Positions 34,184 to 42,853 of a DNA stretch of 64,000 nucleotides are shown piece by piece (position 1 is the first letter of the stretch; each line of letters starts with the position of its first letter). A program made the translations under genes and the position numbers. The stretch spans positions 124,001 to 188,000 of the forward strand of contig NZ_FOXK01000003.1 in assembly GCF_900115695.1 (NCBI RefSeq). The letters run 5' to 3'. The notes beneath the pieces were generated by a model. That model saw nothing but the letters and a program-made list of their open reading frames with translations, was not told the DNA's origin and did not search any database. The stretch comes from Ectopseudomonas toyotomiensis. Lineage in GTDB: Bacteria; Pseudomonadota; Gammaproteobacteria; Pseudomonadales; Pseudomonadaceae.

Positions 34184-35317
34184 ATGAGCCGTCAATGGAT
34201 CCGCTTTCCCTTGCGTGAAGGCGAGTGCTCGCGCCAGGCGCATTGCGACCTGCCGCAGGGCACCTATGAGCGCGAGATGGGCCGTGAGGGCTTCTTCGGC
34301 CCCACCGCGCACCTGCACCACAAGCATCCGCCCACCGGCTGGATCGACTGGGAAGGCCCGCTGCGCCCGCATGCGTTCAACTTCAACGACATCCCCAGCG
34401 AGCGCGATTGCCCGCTGGCGGCGCCGCTGACCCTGCACAACGCCGACGTCAAGCTGCGCGTCTGGCGCACCCACGGCGCCATGCGCCATCTGGTGCGCAA
34501 CGCCGATGGTGACGAGTTGCTGTTCGTGCATGAAGGCAGTGGGCATTTCTACTGCGACTTCGGCCATCTGGAGTACCGCGACGGCGATTACCTGCTGATC
34601 CCCCGCGGCACCGCCTGGCGCATCGAGGCCAGCACATCGAGCTACTTCCTGCTGATCGAGAACACCGACGGCGCCTACCAGTTGCCGGACAAGGGCCTGT
34701 TGGGCCCGCAGGCGATCTTCGACCTGGCGGTGCTGGAGCACCCGCATATCGACGACGCCTTCAAGGCACAGCAGGACGAGAGCACCTGGCAGATCCGCAT
34801 CAAGCGGCGCGGCCAGATCAGCACCGTGACCTACCCCTATAATCCGCTGGATGTGGTCGGCTGGCATGGCGACAACACCGTGGTGCGCCTGAACTGGCGC
34901 GACATTCGCCCACTGATCAGCCACCGCTACCACCTGCCGCCGTCAGTGCACACCACCTTCGTCGCCAATGGCTTCGTGATCTGCACCTTCACCCCGCGTC
35001 CGGTGGAATCCGACCCCGGTGCGCTCAAGGTGCCGTTCTTCCACAACAATGACGACTACGACGAAGTGCTGTTCTATCACCGTGGCAACTTCTTCAGCCG
35101 CGACAACATCGAGCAGGGCATGGTCACCCTGCACCCGTGCGGCTTCCCCCATGGGCCACACCCCAAGGCGCTGAAGAAGAGCCAGGAGGATCCGGCCACC
35201 TTCATCGACGAGGTGGCGGTGATGATCGACACCCGCCGCGCCCTGGACGTGGCCGATGCCGCCGGCGCGGTGGACGTGGCCGAATACGTCAACTCCTGGC
35301 GCGCGCCGGGTTTGTAG
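34184..35317 (+). CDS. hmgA: Homogentisate 1,2-dioxygenase, short type
   Basis: 377 residues, shorter than the roughly 430-residue canonical enzyme. Opens the homogentisate ring to maleylacetoacetate. Cupin fold with LRVWRTHGAMRHLVRNADGDELLFVHEGSGHFYCDFGHLEYRDGDYLLIPRGTAWRIE and the metal region PFFHNNDDYDEVLFYHRGNFFSR followed by TLHPCGFPHGPHP, giving the His-Glu-His iron set. Four bases after hppD. The short form resembles that of Shewanella-type clusters rather than P. aeruginosa HmgA (recollection, not checked). Confidence 0.85.
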   Translation: MSRQWIRFPLREGECSRQAHCDLPQGTYEREMGREGFFGPTAHLHHKHPPTGWIDWEGPLRPHAFNFNDIPSERDCPLAAPLTLHNADVKLRVWRTHGAMRHLVRNADGDELLFVHEGSGHFYCDFGHLEYRDGDYLLIPRGTAWRIEASTSSYFLLIENTDGAYQLPDKGLLGPQAIFDLAVLEHPHIDDAFKAQQDESTWQIRIKRRGQISTVTYPYNPLDVVGWHGDNTVVRLNWRDIRPLISHRYHLPPSVHTTFVANGFVICTFTPRPVESDPGALKVPFFHNNDDYDEVLFYHRGNFFSRDNIEQGMVTLHPCGFPHGPHPKALKKSQEDPATFIDEVAVMIDTRRALDVADAAGAVDVAEYVNSWRAPGL

Positions 35318-35331
35318 GATTAAACGAAGCT

Positions 35332-35385
35332 GTGGGAGCGAGCTCTGCTCGCGAAGCTTTTTGTTCGGTCAGGGTTCGCTCCTAC
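35332..35385. repeat. REP-type element between hmgA and fah
   Basis: GTGGGAGCGAGCTCTGCTCGCGAAGC (hairpin GAGCGAGC/GCTCGC, 35332-35357) with a partner CGCTCCTAC at 35377-35385. It sits in the 90-base gap after the hmgA-like gene. Confidence 0.75.
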
Positions 35386-35407
35386 CTCAGATTTCGAAGG
35401 ATTACCG

Positions 35408-36394
35408 ATGAAACTCGCATCACTGAACCAAGGCCGCGATGGCGTGCTGATCGTCGTTTCCCGCGATCTCACCCGTGCCGTCGTTGTGCCGCAGATCGCT
35501 TTCACCCTGCAGGCTGCGCTGGACGACTGGGCCGTGACCCGGCCCAAGCTCGAAGCGATCTATCAGCGTCTCAACGACGGCCTGGAAGAGGGCGCCTTCG
35601 CCTTCGATCAGGCCGCCTGCCACAGCCCGCTGCCGCGCGCCTACCACTGGGCCGACGGCAGTGCCTACGTCAACCACGTCGAGCTGGTGCGCAAGGCCCG
35701 TGGCGCCGAGATGCCGGAGTCGTTCTGGCACGACCCGTTGATGTATCAGGGCGGCGCAGATGCCTTTATCCCGCCGCACAGCCCGATCCGCCTGGCCGAC
35801 GAAGCCTGGGGCATCGACCTGGAGGCCGAGCTGGCAGTGATCACCGACGACGTGCCGATGGGCGCCACGCCGGCCGAAGCGGCAGGCCATATCCGCTTGC
35901 TGATGCTGGTCAACGACGTCTCGCTGCGCAATCTGATCCCTGGCGAGCTGGCCAAGGGCTTCGGTTTCTACCAGAGCAAGCCGTCGTCGAGCTTCTCCCC
36001 GGTCGCTATCACCCCGGACGAGCTGGGCGAGAGCTGGAAGGACGGCAAGGTGCATCGGCCGCTGGTGTCGCATATAAACGGCGCGCTGTTCGGCCAGCCG
36101 AACGCCGGCGTTGACATGACCTTCAACTTCCCAACCCTGGTAGCGCATGCCGCCAAGACCCGCCCGCTGGGCGCCGGCACCATCATCGGTTCGGGCACCG
36201 TGTCGAACTACGACCGCAGCGCCGGCTCTTCCTGCCTGGCGGAAAAGCGCATGCTGGAAATCGTCGAGCAGGGCGAGGCGAAGACGCCGTTCCTCAAGTT
36301 CGGTGATCGGGTGCGCATCGAGATGTTCGACGTTGCCGGGCAGAGCATCTTCGGCGCCATCGATCAGGTGGTGGAGCACTACGACGCCCGCTGA
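35408..36394 (+). CDS. Fumarylacetoacetate hydrolase family protein
   Basis: 328 residues, most likely the fumarylacetoacetase of this pathway (to fumarate and acetoacetate), although shorter than the roughly 430-residue canonical FahA. MKLASLNQGRDGVLIVVSRD start, EAWGIDLEAELAVITDDVPMGATPAEA with acidic metal ligands, LLMLVNDVSLRNLIP, and GAGTIIGSGTVSN with the FGDRVRIEMFD tail are FAH-fold signatures. A REP lies on each side of the gene. Confidence 0.88.
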   Translation: MKLASLNQGRDGVLIVVSRDLTRAVVVPQIAFTLQAALDDWAVTRPKLEAIYQRLNDGLEEGAFAFDQAACHSPLPRAYHWADGSAYVNHVELVRKARGAEMPESFWHDPLMYQGGADAFIPPHSPIRLADEAWGIDLEAELAVITDDVPMGATPAEAAGHIRLLMLVNDVSLRNLIPGELAKGFGFYQSKPSSSFSPVAITPDELGESWKDGKVHRPLVSHINGALFGQPNAGVDMTFNFPTLVAHAAKTRPLGAGTIIGSGTVSNYDRSAGSSCLAEKRMLEIVEQGEAKTPFLKFGDRVRIEMFDVAGQSIFGAIDQVVEHYDAR

Positions 36395-36397
36395 TTC

Positions 36398-36454
36398 GTA
36401 GGAGCGGCTTTAGCCGCGATGTTGTCAGCTGATCGCGGCTGAAGCCGCTCCTAC
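36398..36454. repeat. REP pair between fah and maiA
   Basis: GTAGGAGCGGCTTTAGCCGC at 36398-36417 and its inverted partner ending CCGCTCCTAC at 36454 form a convergent REP doublet (BIME-like), at most one mismatch between arms. Confidence 0.92.
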
Positions 36455-36476
36455 CGCGTTTCGAAAGGAATCCGCA

Positions 36477-37127
36477 ATGTTGAAACTCTACGGCTACTGG
36501 CGCTCCAGCGCTGCCTACCGTGTGCGTATCGCCCTCAACCTGAAGGGCCTGGCTTACCAGCAGGTGCCAGTGCACCTGGTCAAGGATGGCGGGCAGCAGC
36601 ACGGCGCCGACTACCGCGCGTTGAATCCGCAGGGGCTACTGCCGCTACTGGTGGACGAGGAGAGCGGCGGCGTACGCATCGCCCAGTCGCTGGCGATCAT
36701 CGAATACCTCGAAGAGATCTTCCCGGTGCCGGCGCTGTTGCCAGCCGATCCAGCCGAGCGTGCCCAGGTGCGGGCGCTGTCGCTGCATATCGCCTGCGAC
36801 GTGCATCCGCTGAACAACCTGCGCGTGCTGCAGTACCTGTCCAGCGAACTGGGCGTCGCCGATGAGGCGAAAAACGCCTGGTACCGGCACTGGGTCGCGC
36901 TGGGTCTGGCCGCCGTGGAGGAGGGCCTGGCTGCGTTCGACGGGCGCCTGTCGCTCGGCGAGCGGCCTGGATATCTGGAAGCCTGCCTGATTCCGCAGCT
37001 GTATAATGCGCGGCGTTTTAACTGTGACCTTGCCGCGTACCCACGCATTGTCGCCATGGCGGCGCGCTGTGAACCCCTGGAGGCCTTCCAACTGGCCGCG
37101 CCGGAGGCACAAGTCGACGCCCAGTGA
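36477..37127 (+). CDS. maiA: Maleylacetoacetate isomerase
   Basis: 216-residue zeta-class glutathione transferase fold. Isomerises maleylacetoacetate to fumarylacetoacetate using glutathione. LYGYWRSSAAYRVRIALNLKGLAYQQVPVHL contains the SSAAYRVRIAL active-site motif, NPQGLLPLL and QSLAIIEYLEE bind glutathione, HIACDVHPLNNLRVLQYL follows. GAAAGGA precedes the ATG. Confidence 0.95.
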   Translation: MLKLYGYWRSSAAYRVRIALNLKGLAYQQVPVHLVKDGGQQHGADYRALNPQGLLPLLVDEESGGVRIAQSLAIIEYLEEIFPVPALLPADPAERAQVRALSLHIACDVHPLNNLRVLQYLSSELGVADEAKNAWYRHWVALGLAAVEEGLAAFDGRLSLGERPGYLEACLIPQLYNARRFNCDLAAYPRIVAMAARCEPLEAFQLAAPEAQVDAQ

Positions 37128-37218
37128 CACCTTCGGCTTCAACCCAAGCCTTGCATTCCGCTGCGCCACAAGCGCGGCGGGTCCGATTCCGTCACAGATA
37201 AAAACAAACAGGTGACGC

Positions 37219-38679
37219 ATGACCCGTGAAAAACCGAAGAACCTCTGGCTCTCGCGCTGGGGCTTCATCCTCGCTGCAACCGGCTCGGCCGTCGGCCTGG
37301 GCAATATCTGGAAATTCCCCTACATCACCGGTGAATACGGCGGCGGCGCCTTCGTGCTGATGTACCTGGCGTGCATCCTGGCCATCGGCATTCCGGTGAT
37401 GATGACCGAGATCGCCATCGGCCGCCGTGGTCGCGGCAGTCCCATCGACGCCATCGGCCGTGTGGTCCGCGAGAACGGCGGCAACCCGCTGTGGAAGGCG
37501 GTTGGTGGTATGGCCATGCTCGCCGGTTTCATGATCCTGTGCTTCTACGTGGTCGTCGCCGGCTGGGCCTTCGCCTATACGTGGAAGATGCTCGACGGCT
37601 CCCTGGCCGCCACCAGCGTCGAGACGCTGGGTGGGGTGTTCGAAGCGCACAACGCCAACCCCTGGCAGCTTGGCGGCTGGAGCGTGCTGGTGGCGCTACT
37701 GACCCTGTGGATCGTCGCCAGGGGCGTGCAGAAAGGCATCGAAAAAGCGGTGCGCTGGATGATGCCGGGGCTGGCCCTGATGTTGATCGTGCTGGTCGGC
37801 TACGCCTTCACCAGCGGCAGCTTCCAGGCTGGCTTCGATTTCCTGTTCCATTTCGATGCCTCGAAAATCACCGGCGAGGCGCTGTTGGCCGCATTGGGCC
37901 ATGCCTTCTTCACCCTCAGCCTGGCCTCGGGCGCCATCCTCACCTACGGCTCCTACATCCCCGACGGCCAATCCATCGCCCGCACCACTTTCCTGGTGGC
38001 GATCTGCGACACCTGCGTGGCGCTGCTGGCCGGCCTGGCGATCTTTCCGATCATCTTCGCCAACGGCATGAGTCCCGGGGCAGGCCCTGGTTTGATTTTC
38101 ATGAGTCTGCCGCTGGCCTTCCAGCAGATGCCATTTGGTACCGCTTTCGGCGTGCTGTTCTTCGCCATGGTGTCGATCGCTGCGCTGACCTCGGCCATTT
38201 CCATGATCGAGGCCAGCGTCGCTTACCTTAACGAAAAGCACGGCATCAGCCGCCTGAAGTCGGCGGCGCTGGCTGGTGTCGTGTTGCTGCTGATCAGCCT
38301 GCTGGCCATGCTCTCGTTCAACCTGCTGGCGGGCTGGACGCCGCTGGGCAAGAACTTCTTCGACTGGCTGGACTACTTTACCTCGCGCTGGATGATGCCG
38401 CTGGGCGGTATCTTCATGGTGGTGCTTGCAGGCTACGCGCTGCGCGGCGAAATCATGCGTGACGAGCTGGGCCTGCCTCCTGCGGGCTACGCGCTCTGGT
38501 TGTTCATGGTGCGCTACGTCAGCCCGGTGCTGATCATGGTGGTGTTCCTGCATGCACTGGGCTGGCTGCTGTTCGACCCGGTGCTGCAGTGGTACTGGAT
38601 TGCCGGCGCCATCGGTCTGCTGGCTGTGGCCGGCGAATTGCTGCGGCCACGAGTGATGCCGGTACTGACTGGCCGCTGA
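37219..38679 (+). CDS. Sodium-dependent (NSS/SNF) amino acid transporter
   Basis: 486 residues, about 12 membrane helices. The helix-1 motif RWGFILAATGSAVGLGNIWKFPYITGEYGGGAFVLMYLACILAIGIPVMMTEIAIGRRG is that of LeuT/TnaT-type symporters with the Na+ and amino-acid carboxylate site. As the last gene of the tyrosine operon it probably imports tyrosine or a related aromatic amino acid (inference from context). A terminator follows. Confidence 0.92.
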   Translation: MTREKPKNLWLSRWGFILAATGSAVGLGNIWKFPYITGEYGGGAFVLMYLACILAIGIPVMMTEIAIGRRGRGSPIDAIGRVVRENGGNPLWKAVGGMAMLAGFMILCFYVVVAGWAFAYTWKMLDGSLAATSVETLGGVFEAHNANPWQLGGWSVLVALLTLWIVARGVQKGIEKAVRWMMPGLALMLIVLVGYAFTSGSFQAGFDFLFHFDASKITGEALLAALGHAFFTLSLASGAILTYGSYIPDGQSIARTTFLVAICDTCVALLAGLAIFPIIFANGMSPGAGPGLIFMSLPLAFQQMPFGTAFGVLFFAMVSIAALTSAISMIEASVAYLNEKHGISRLKSAALAGVVLLLISLLAMLSFNLLAGWTPLGKNFFDWLDYFTSRWMMPLGGIFMVVLAGYALRGEIMRDELGLPPAGYALWLFMVRYVSPVLIMVVFLHALGWLLFDPVLQWYWIAGAIGLLAVAGELLRPRVMPVLTGR

Positions 38680-38698
38680 GTCGTTGATGGCAGGTCGA

Positions 38699-38730
38699 GG
38701 CGCAGCTCCGTGAGGGTCTGCGCCTTTTTT
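38699..38730 (+). terminator. Intrinsic terminator of the tyrosine operon
   Basis: GGCGCAG (38699-38705) pairs with CTGCGCC (38718-38724), followed by TTTTTT. Confidence 0.88.
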
Positions 38731-38846
38731 GTCGGCGAAAAATCGCCAGTAAATCGGCGCCAATAAGCGGATAGTTGCCGAGCATGGCCAGATGCTTACT
38801 TTTCAGGGGCTATGCTTAACAACACCACTTGGCGAATTGCCAGTAC

Positions 38847-38874
38847 TCAAGCTGGGCGCCTTTGCTGCCGATAT
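38847..38874 (+). promoter_or_regulatory. Sigma-28 (FliA) promoter of the chemoreceptor
   Basis: TCAAG (38847-38851), 15-base spacer, GCCGATAT (38867-38874). This is an essentially ideal flagellar class IV promoter, about 90 bases upstream of the MCP start codon. Confidence 0.8.
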
Positions 38875-38967
38875 ATGGGGTTCGATTTGGCACAGCAGTT
38901 GCGTTGCCTTCCGACCAGGCCGCGTTCACGAGACGTGGCTTTATAAGAAGAACCTGGAGTTGTCCCT

Positions 38968-40920
38968 ATGTTTGAACCTGCCGCACGCCTATTCGCCAAC
39001 CTTGCCGTCGGCAAGAAGTTATTCATCGGCTTCGGTCTGGTATTGCTGCTCACTGCAGCCATGACCGGCAGCGGCTTTCTCGCTGTACAGGCGGTGCTGC
39101 AAGGACATGCCCAGGTCGGCCAGTTGGCACAGGTCAACCAGGAGATTCTTCAGGCGCGTCGCCTGGAGCGCAGCTTCGCCATCGAGCAGACCCCGCAGAG
39201 TGCCGAGCTCGTGCGGGCCAGCCTGCTCAAGGTGCAGGCGCTGCTGGAAAAGCTCGCGCAGGACGGTTCAGGTGCCAGCTCGCGTAATCAGACCATGCAG
39301 CAGGCCGTGGCCGAGTACCTCAAGCAGTTCGACAACTATGTCGAGCAGCAGGACAAGGCACGCGAAGCGCGGCAGGACATGCGCAACGCCGCTGCCGAAG
39401 CGCGCGACCAGTTCGAGGTGATCGAGCTGGACATGTACGACGCGGTACGTGAACTGCGTCTGCAGGGCGACCGACTGCGCGGCAGCGATCCGCTGACCCT
39501 GGCGGAAACCGCATCCGGCCTGAGCAAACGCATGCTCGATCTGCGTGGCCATGAAAGCCTGTACATCATCGACGGTTCGGCTGAGGCGCTGGAGGAATGG
39601 GAATACGTCAGCGAAGACCTGCAAACCGTGGCTCGCAGCCTGATGGTATGGCTCAACGACGACCAGAAAGGCGCCATTGACACCGCGCTGCAGGCGCTGA
39701 CCTTCTACCAGCGTTCCTTCCTCTATTACCAGCAACTGCGTGAGCAGAATCTGGCCACTGAGAACGCCATGATCGAACGTGCGCGCTCGGTGGTGGACCT
39801 GGCCGAAGCAGCCCAGGCGGCGGCCGAGCAAAGCATGCTCGACGACAGCCAGCGCTCGCTGGTGATGCTCGGCATCATGGGGGCTGCCGCAGTGGTGCTG
39901 GGCCTGTGCGCGGCGTTGCTGATCACCCGCTTGATCGTCGCACCGCTGCGCCAGACCGTGACATTCGCCCAACGCATCGCCGCAGGCGATCTCAGTCAGA
40001 ACATCCCGCAGGATCGCCGCGACGAAGTGGGCCAGTTGCTGGCCGCCATGCAGGACATGACGCTCAGCCTGCGCACCCTGGTCGGACGTATTGGTGGGGG
40101 CGTCGGGCAGATCGCGGCGGCTGCCGAGCAATTGTCGGCGATTACCGCGCAGACCAGCGCCGGGGTGCAGACGCAGAAACTGGAAACCGAGCAGACCGCC
40201 ACCGCCATGCACCAGATGGCTGCGACCGTGCAGGAAGTGGCACAGAATGCCGAGCAGGCCTCGCTGGCGGCGCGCGATGCGGATCTGGAGGCGCAGCAGG
40301 GCAATCGCGTGGTGCAGCAGGCGGTGGATCAGATCGACAGTCTGGCCAGCGAAGTGGAACAGTCCGCCAAGGCCATCGCCGACCTGAATCAGGAAAGCGC
40401 GCGCATCGGCAGTGTGCTGGAGGTGATTCGCAACGTCGCCGAGCAGACCAACCTGCTGGCGCTCAACGCGGCCATCGAAGCGGCACGTGCAGGTGAGCAG
40501 GGCCGTGGTTTCGCCGTGGTCGCCGACGAAGTACGCGCGCTGGCCAAGCGCGCCCAGGACAGCACCGAAGAGATCGAGAGCCTGATCGCCGGCCTGCAGC
40601 GGATGGCCAAGGGCGCCGTGCAGCAGATGGACAGCAGCCGCGACCTGACCCGCCGCACCGTCGAGCTGGCGGGCGAGGCTGGTGACGCGCTGGGGCGCAT
40701 CACTCAGGCAGTGAGTACCATCGAGCAGATGAACCAGCAGATCGCCGCCGCTGCCGAGGAGCAGAGCGCCGTGGCCGAGGCGATCAACGAGAGCGTCACT
40801 CGCGTGCGCGATATCGGTGAGCAGAGCGCTACCGCCACGGAACAGACTGCGGCCTCCAGCGCCGAGCTGGCGCGTTTGGGTGTCGAGCTGCAGGAGTTGG
40901 TGCGCCAGTTCCGCACCTGA
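38968..40920 (+). CDS. Methyl-accepting chemotaxis protein, HBM-type
   Basis: 650 residues. First membrane helix about 18-40 ([23 protein letters not shown]), a long all-helical periplasmic domain to about 290 (size and heptads fit the helical bimodular HBM domain, as in McpS which senses TCA-cycle acids), second helix about 296-316, HAMP to about 370 and a cytoplasmic hairpin with the highly conserved tip [32 protein letters not shown] around 488-520. The C-terminus ends LVRQFRT without a CheR-docking pentapeptide. Preceded by a sigma-28 promoter. Ligand not determinable. Confidence 0.92.
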   Translation: MFEPAARLFANLAVGKKLFIGFGLVLLLTAAMTGSGFLAVQAVLQGHAQVGQLAQVNQEILQARRLERSFAIEQTPQSAELVRASLLKVQALLEKLAQDGSGASSRNQTMQQAVAEYLKQFDNYVEQQDKAREARQDMRNAAAEARDQFEVIELDMYDAVRELRLQGDRLRGSDPLTLAETASGLSKRMLDLRGHESLYIIDGSAEALEEWEYVSEDLQTVARSLMVWLNDDQKGAIDTALQALTFYQRSFLYYQQLREQNLATENAMIERARSVVDLAEAAQAAAEQSMLDDSQRSLVMLGIMGAAAVVLGLCAALLITRLIVAPLRQTVTFAQRIAAGDLSQNIPQDRRDEVGQLLAAMQDMTLSLRTLVGRIGGGVGQIAAAAEQLSAITAQTSAGVQTQKLETEQTATAMHQMAATVQEVAQNAEQASLAARDADLEAQQGNRVVQQAVDQIDSLASEVEQSAKAIADLNQESARIGSVLEVIRNVAEQTNLLALNAAIEAARAGEQGRGFAVVADEVRALAKRAQDSTEEIESLIAGLQRMAKGAVQQMDSSRDLTRRTVELAGEAGDALGRITQAVSTIEQMNQQIAAAAEEQSAVAEAINESVTRVRDIGEQSATATEQTAASSAELARLGVELQELVRQFRT

Positions 40921-40954
40921 CTCGGGCGAACCGGGACGCCGGCCCCGGGCGGGG

Positions 40955-41045
40955 GTAGGGCGTACTCAGGAGCGTCAGCGAACAGTCCGCCGTCTTCGGT
41001 GCGGCAAACGTCCTAACGGCGTACTGCTTCGCGAGTACGCCCTAC
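40955..41045. repeat. 91-bp palindromic intergenic repeat, copy A
   Basis: Bounded by GTAGGGCGTACTC (40955-40967) and its exact reverse complement (41033-41045). The interior TCAGGAGCG..AGCGAACAGTCCGCCGT and GGCGTACTGCTTC is shared with the element at 46596-46699. A dispersed non-coding repeat. Confidence 0.85.
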
Positions 41046-41064
41046 AGCGCTCGCTCCCACATGT

Positions 41065-41481
41065 TCAGGTTCGGGCTGGACTGAAGCGCTGGCCCGATAT
41101 CGCAGGATGATAGAGCGGCTGCACCTTGTTGCCCGCTGGGTCCAGCAGGTGAAAGCTGCGCGCGCCGTCGCCATGATCGAAAGGCCGATCCAGCAGTGTC
41201 ACCCCTCGTGCCTTGAGGTACTGGTACCAGGCGTCCAGTTCCTCGATGCTGTCGACGATGAAGCCGTAATGATCCACCAGCGCCACGCCGTGGCTCTCGG
41301 CATAGGCGCGGCCGAGCGACAGGTTGTCGTTGCCGCAGGTCAGGTAGACCAGGTCCTCGTTGGCGCGGTGCAGCAACTGCATGCCCAGCACGTCCACGTA
41401 GAAACGCTCGCATTCTTCCAGGTTGGGTACCAGCAGGGCCAAATGACGCAGGCCATTGAGGCGTGATGGGCGTTCGAGCAT
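41065..41481 (-). CDS. VOC family (glyoxalase/dioxygenase superfamily) protein
   Basis: 138 residues. One glyoxalase-fold unit pair: LNGLRHLALLVPNLEECERFYVDVLGMQLLHRANEDLVYLTCGNDNLSLGRA and VDHYGFIVDSIEELDAWYQYLKARGVTLLDRPFDHGDGARSFHLLDPAGNKVQPLYH, with potential metal ligands H21, H70 region and a late acidic residue. Substrate unknown. GGAG lies 9 bases before the ATG at 41481; an ATG at 41496 contains that site and is less likely. Divergent from an ABM-fold gene. Confidence 0.85.
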   Translation of the reverse strand: MLERPSRLNGLRHLALLVPNLEECERFYVDVLGMQLLHRANEDLVYLTCGNDNLSLGRAYAESHGVALVDHYGFIVDSIEELDAWYQYLKARGVTLLDRPFDHGDGARSFHLLDPAGNKVQPLYHPAISGQRFSPART

Positions 41482-41542
41482 CTTTTTACACTCCAATATG
41501 TATACAATTATTTTTCAAATATAAAACATAATGGAGGTTGCC
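41482..41542. promoter_or_regulatory. AT-rich divergent promoter with TGTATACA
   Basis: The 61 bases between the VOC and ABM genes are far more AT-rich than their surroundings and contain the palindrome TGTATACA (41499-41506), the core of many GntR/FadR-type operators. No regulator gene is adjacent. Confidence 0.45.
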
Positions 41543-41845
41543 GTGTACGTGCTATTGCTCAAGACCCAACTCAAGCCCGGCAGTTTCGGGGCGTTCATGG
41601 ATGCCATGCGCGTCAACGCCGCTGCTTCGGTGCGCGATGAGCCGGGCTGCCTGACCTTCGACGTGATGCGTGACCGCAGTGATCCCGATCTGGTGTGGCT
41701 GTACGAGGTGTACGTCGACGAGGCGGCTTTCGAGGCGCATACGCGAACCGCGCATTTCCTCGCCAGCCGGCCGCTGGTGGAACCACTGATCGAGCGTCAG
41801 GAGGCTATCGAAGCCGATATGCTGGCGCTCAATCCATCGCGCTGA
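41543..41845 (+). CDS. Putative quinol/antibiotic biosynthesis monooxygenase (YgiN/LsrG-like)
   Basis: 100 residues from a GTG at 41543, which has GGAGG five bases upstream; an ATG at 41531 contains part of that site and would add four residues. ABM domain: YVLLLKTQLKPGSFGAFMDAMRVNAAASVRDEPGCLTFDVMRDRSDPDLVWLYEVYVDEAAFEAHTRTAHF. The EPGCLxFDV and AFxAHxxTxHF motifs are those of YgiN/LsrG. Probably paired functionally with the divergent VOC enzyme. Confidence 0.85.
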   Translation: MYVLLLKTQLKPGSFGAFMDAMRVNAAASVRDEPGCLTFDVMRDRSDPDLVWLYEVYVDEAAFEAHTRTAHFLASRPLVEPLIERQEAIEADMLALNPSR

Positions 41846-41888
41846 AGTGAGGCTGCCCGTTGCACCACTGGCCGTTCCGAAGGCTCGG

Positions 41889-42593
41889 TCAGGCCGTGCT
41901 CTGTGCCATCTGCATATCCAGCACCCGGATATGCCCTGGCTCGGGATAGTGCCAGTGCACGTCCAGATCCCAGAAGCGCGCACCATAGCGGCGCTCGGGC
42001 TGCGGCTGCTGGTAGGCCGGGCGCGGATCCTGCGCCAGGCACTGCTCGATCAGCTCCACCAGCGGCTCGTTCAGACGTTGCGCATGCTGGTGCGCCAGGC
42101 GTAGGGCGTCATCCTGCCAGTCCACTGTAATCAGGGGTGGTGGTGCATCTGCCATATCGTTGCGGGCATCGGCCACAGAATCGGCGTACGGCACATAGGG
42201 TTTGATATCCAGCACCGGGGTGCCGTCGAGCAGGTCGATGCCGGACAGGTGCAGGCGGTCCGGCTCCACTCGTTCCAGGCGTACCACTGACTGGCCGATG
42301 CCGTTGGGGCGATGGGTGGCGCGGGTGCTGAACACGCCTACCGCCTGGTTTCCGCCCAGGCGCGGCGGGCGCACTTTCAGGCGTGGCTTGTCTTCCAGCG
42401 CCTGATGAAAGAGAAACAGCAACCAGACATGGCTGACCTGTTCCAGGCCCTGCACGGCCTCGCCCTGATCGAAGGGTGGCAGCAGTTCCAGCACGCCGCG
42501 CGCGGCGGGCGCCAGGTGCGGCTGGCGAGGAATGGCGAATTTTTCCTTGAAGCAGGAGCGAACGATACCGACCGGAGAAACCAGATGCTGCAT
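41889..42593 (-). CDS. trmO: tRNA (t6A37)-N6-methyltransferase TrmO
   Basis: 234 residues, TsaA/VirR fold. Methylates N6-threonylcarbamoyladenosine at position 37 of tRNA-Thr. SPVGIVRSCFKEKFAIPRQP, VWLLFLFHQ, GVFSTRATHRPNGIGQSVVRLERV (the SAM-binding RxxxRPNxIG block), LDGTPVLDIKPYVPYADS and the C-terminal PRPAYQQPQPERRYGARFWDLDVHW are all typical. Start at 42593 has AGGA upstream; the open frame extends further 5' without a ribosome site. Confidence 0.93.
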   Translation of the reverse strand: MQHLVSPVGIVRSCFKEKFAIPRQPHLAPAARGVLELLPPFDQGEAVQGLEQVSHVWLLFLFHQALEDKPRLKVRPPRLGGNQAVGVFSTRATHRPNGIGQSVVRLERVEPDRLHLSGIDLLDGTPVLDIKPYVPYADSVADARNDMADAPPPLITVDWQDDALRLAHQHAQRLNEPLVELIEQCLAQDPRPAYQQPQPERRYGARFWDLDVHWHYPEPGHIRVLDMQMAQSTA

Positions 42594-42603
42594 GGTGTCC
42601 TGC

Positions 42604-42810
42604 TTAGCGTCTGTTGACGGGGGCGTCGTATGCCACGCGGCAGCCGGCATCGCGGAATGGGCCGGTGAAGCGAATCCAGCCCTCACCAGGGCTGACCTGG
42701 GCGCAGGTCAGGTGGCCGTCGACCTTGCTTTGCCAGAGAAAGAATGGTGCCGGCGCGGCGAGGCCGGGCAGGCTCAGGGCGAGCAGTGCGGTGAGCAGTA
42801 GGATACGCAT
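42604..42810 (-). CDS. Small exported protein
   Basis: 68 residues: signal peptide MRILLLTALLALSLPGLA, then APAPFFLWQSKVDGHLTCAQVSPGEGWIRFTGPFRDAGCRV with two cysteines that could form a disulfide. Resembles small conserved periplasmic proteins of pseudomonads; no function known. GGAG lies nine bases before the ATG. Transcribed just ahead of trmO. Confidence 0.7.
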   Translation of the reverse strand: MRILLLTALLALSLPGLAAPAPFFLWQSKVDGHLTCAQVSPGEGWIRFTGPFRDAGCRVAYDAPVNRR

Positions 42811-42853
42811 GATGGTGGTCTCCAGAGCGTGACGGACACAGCCTAACACGACC

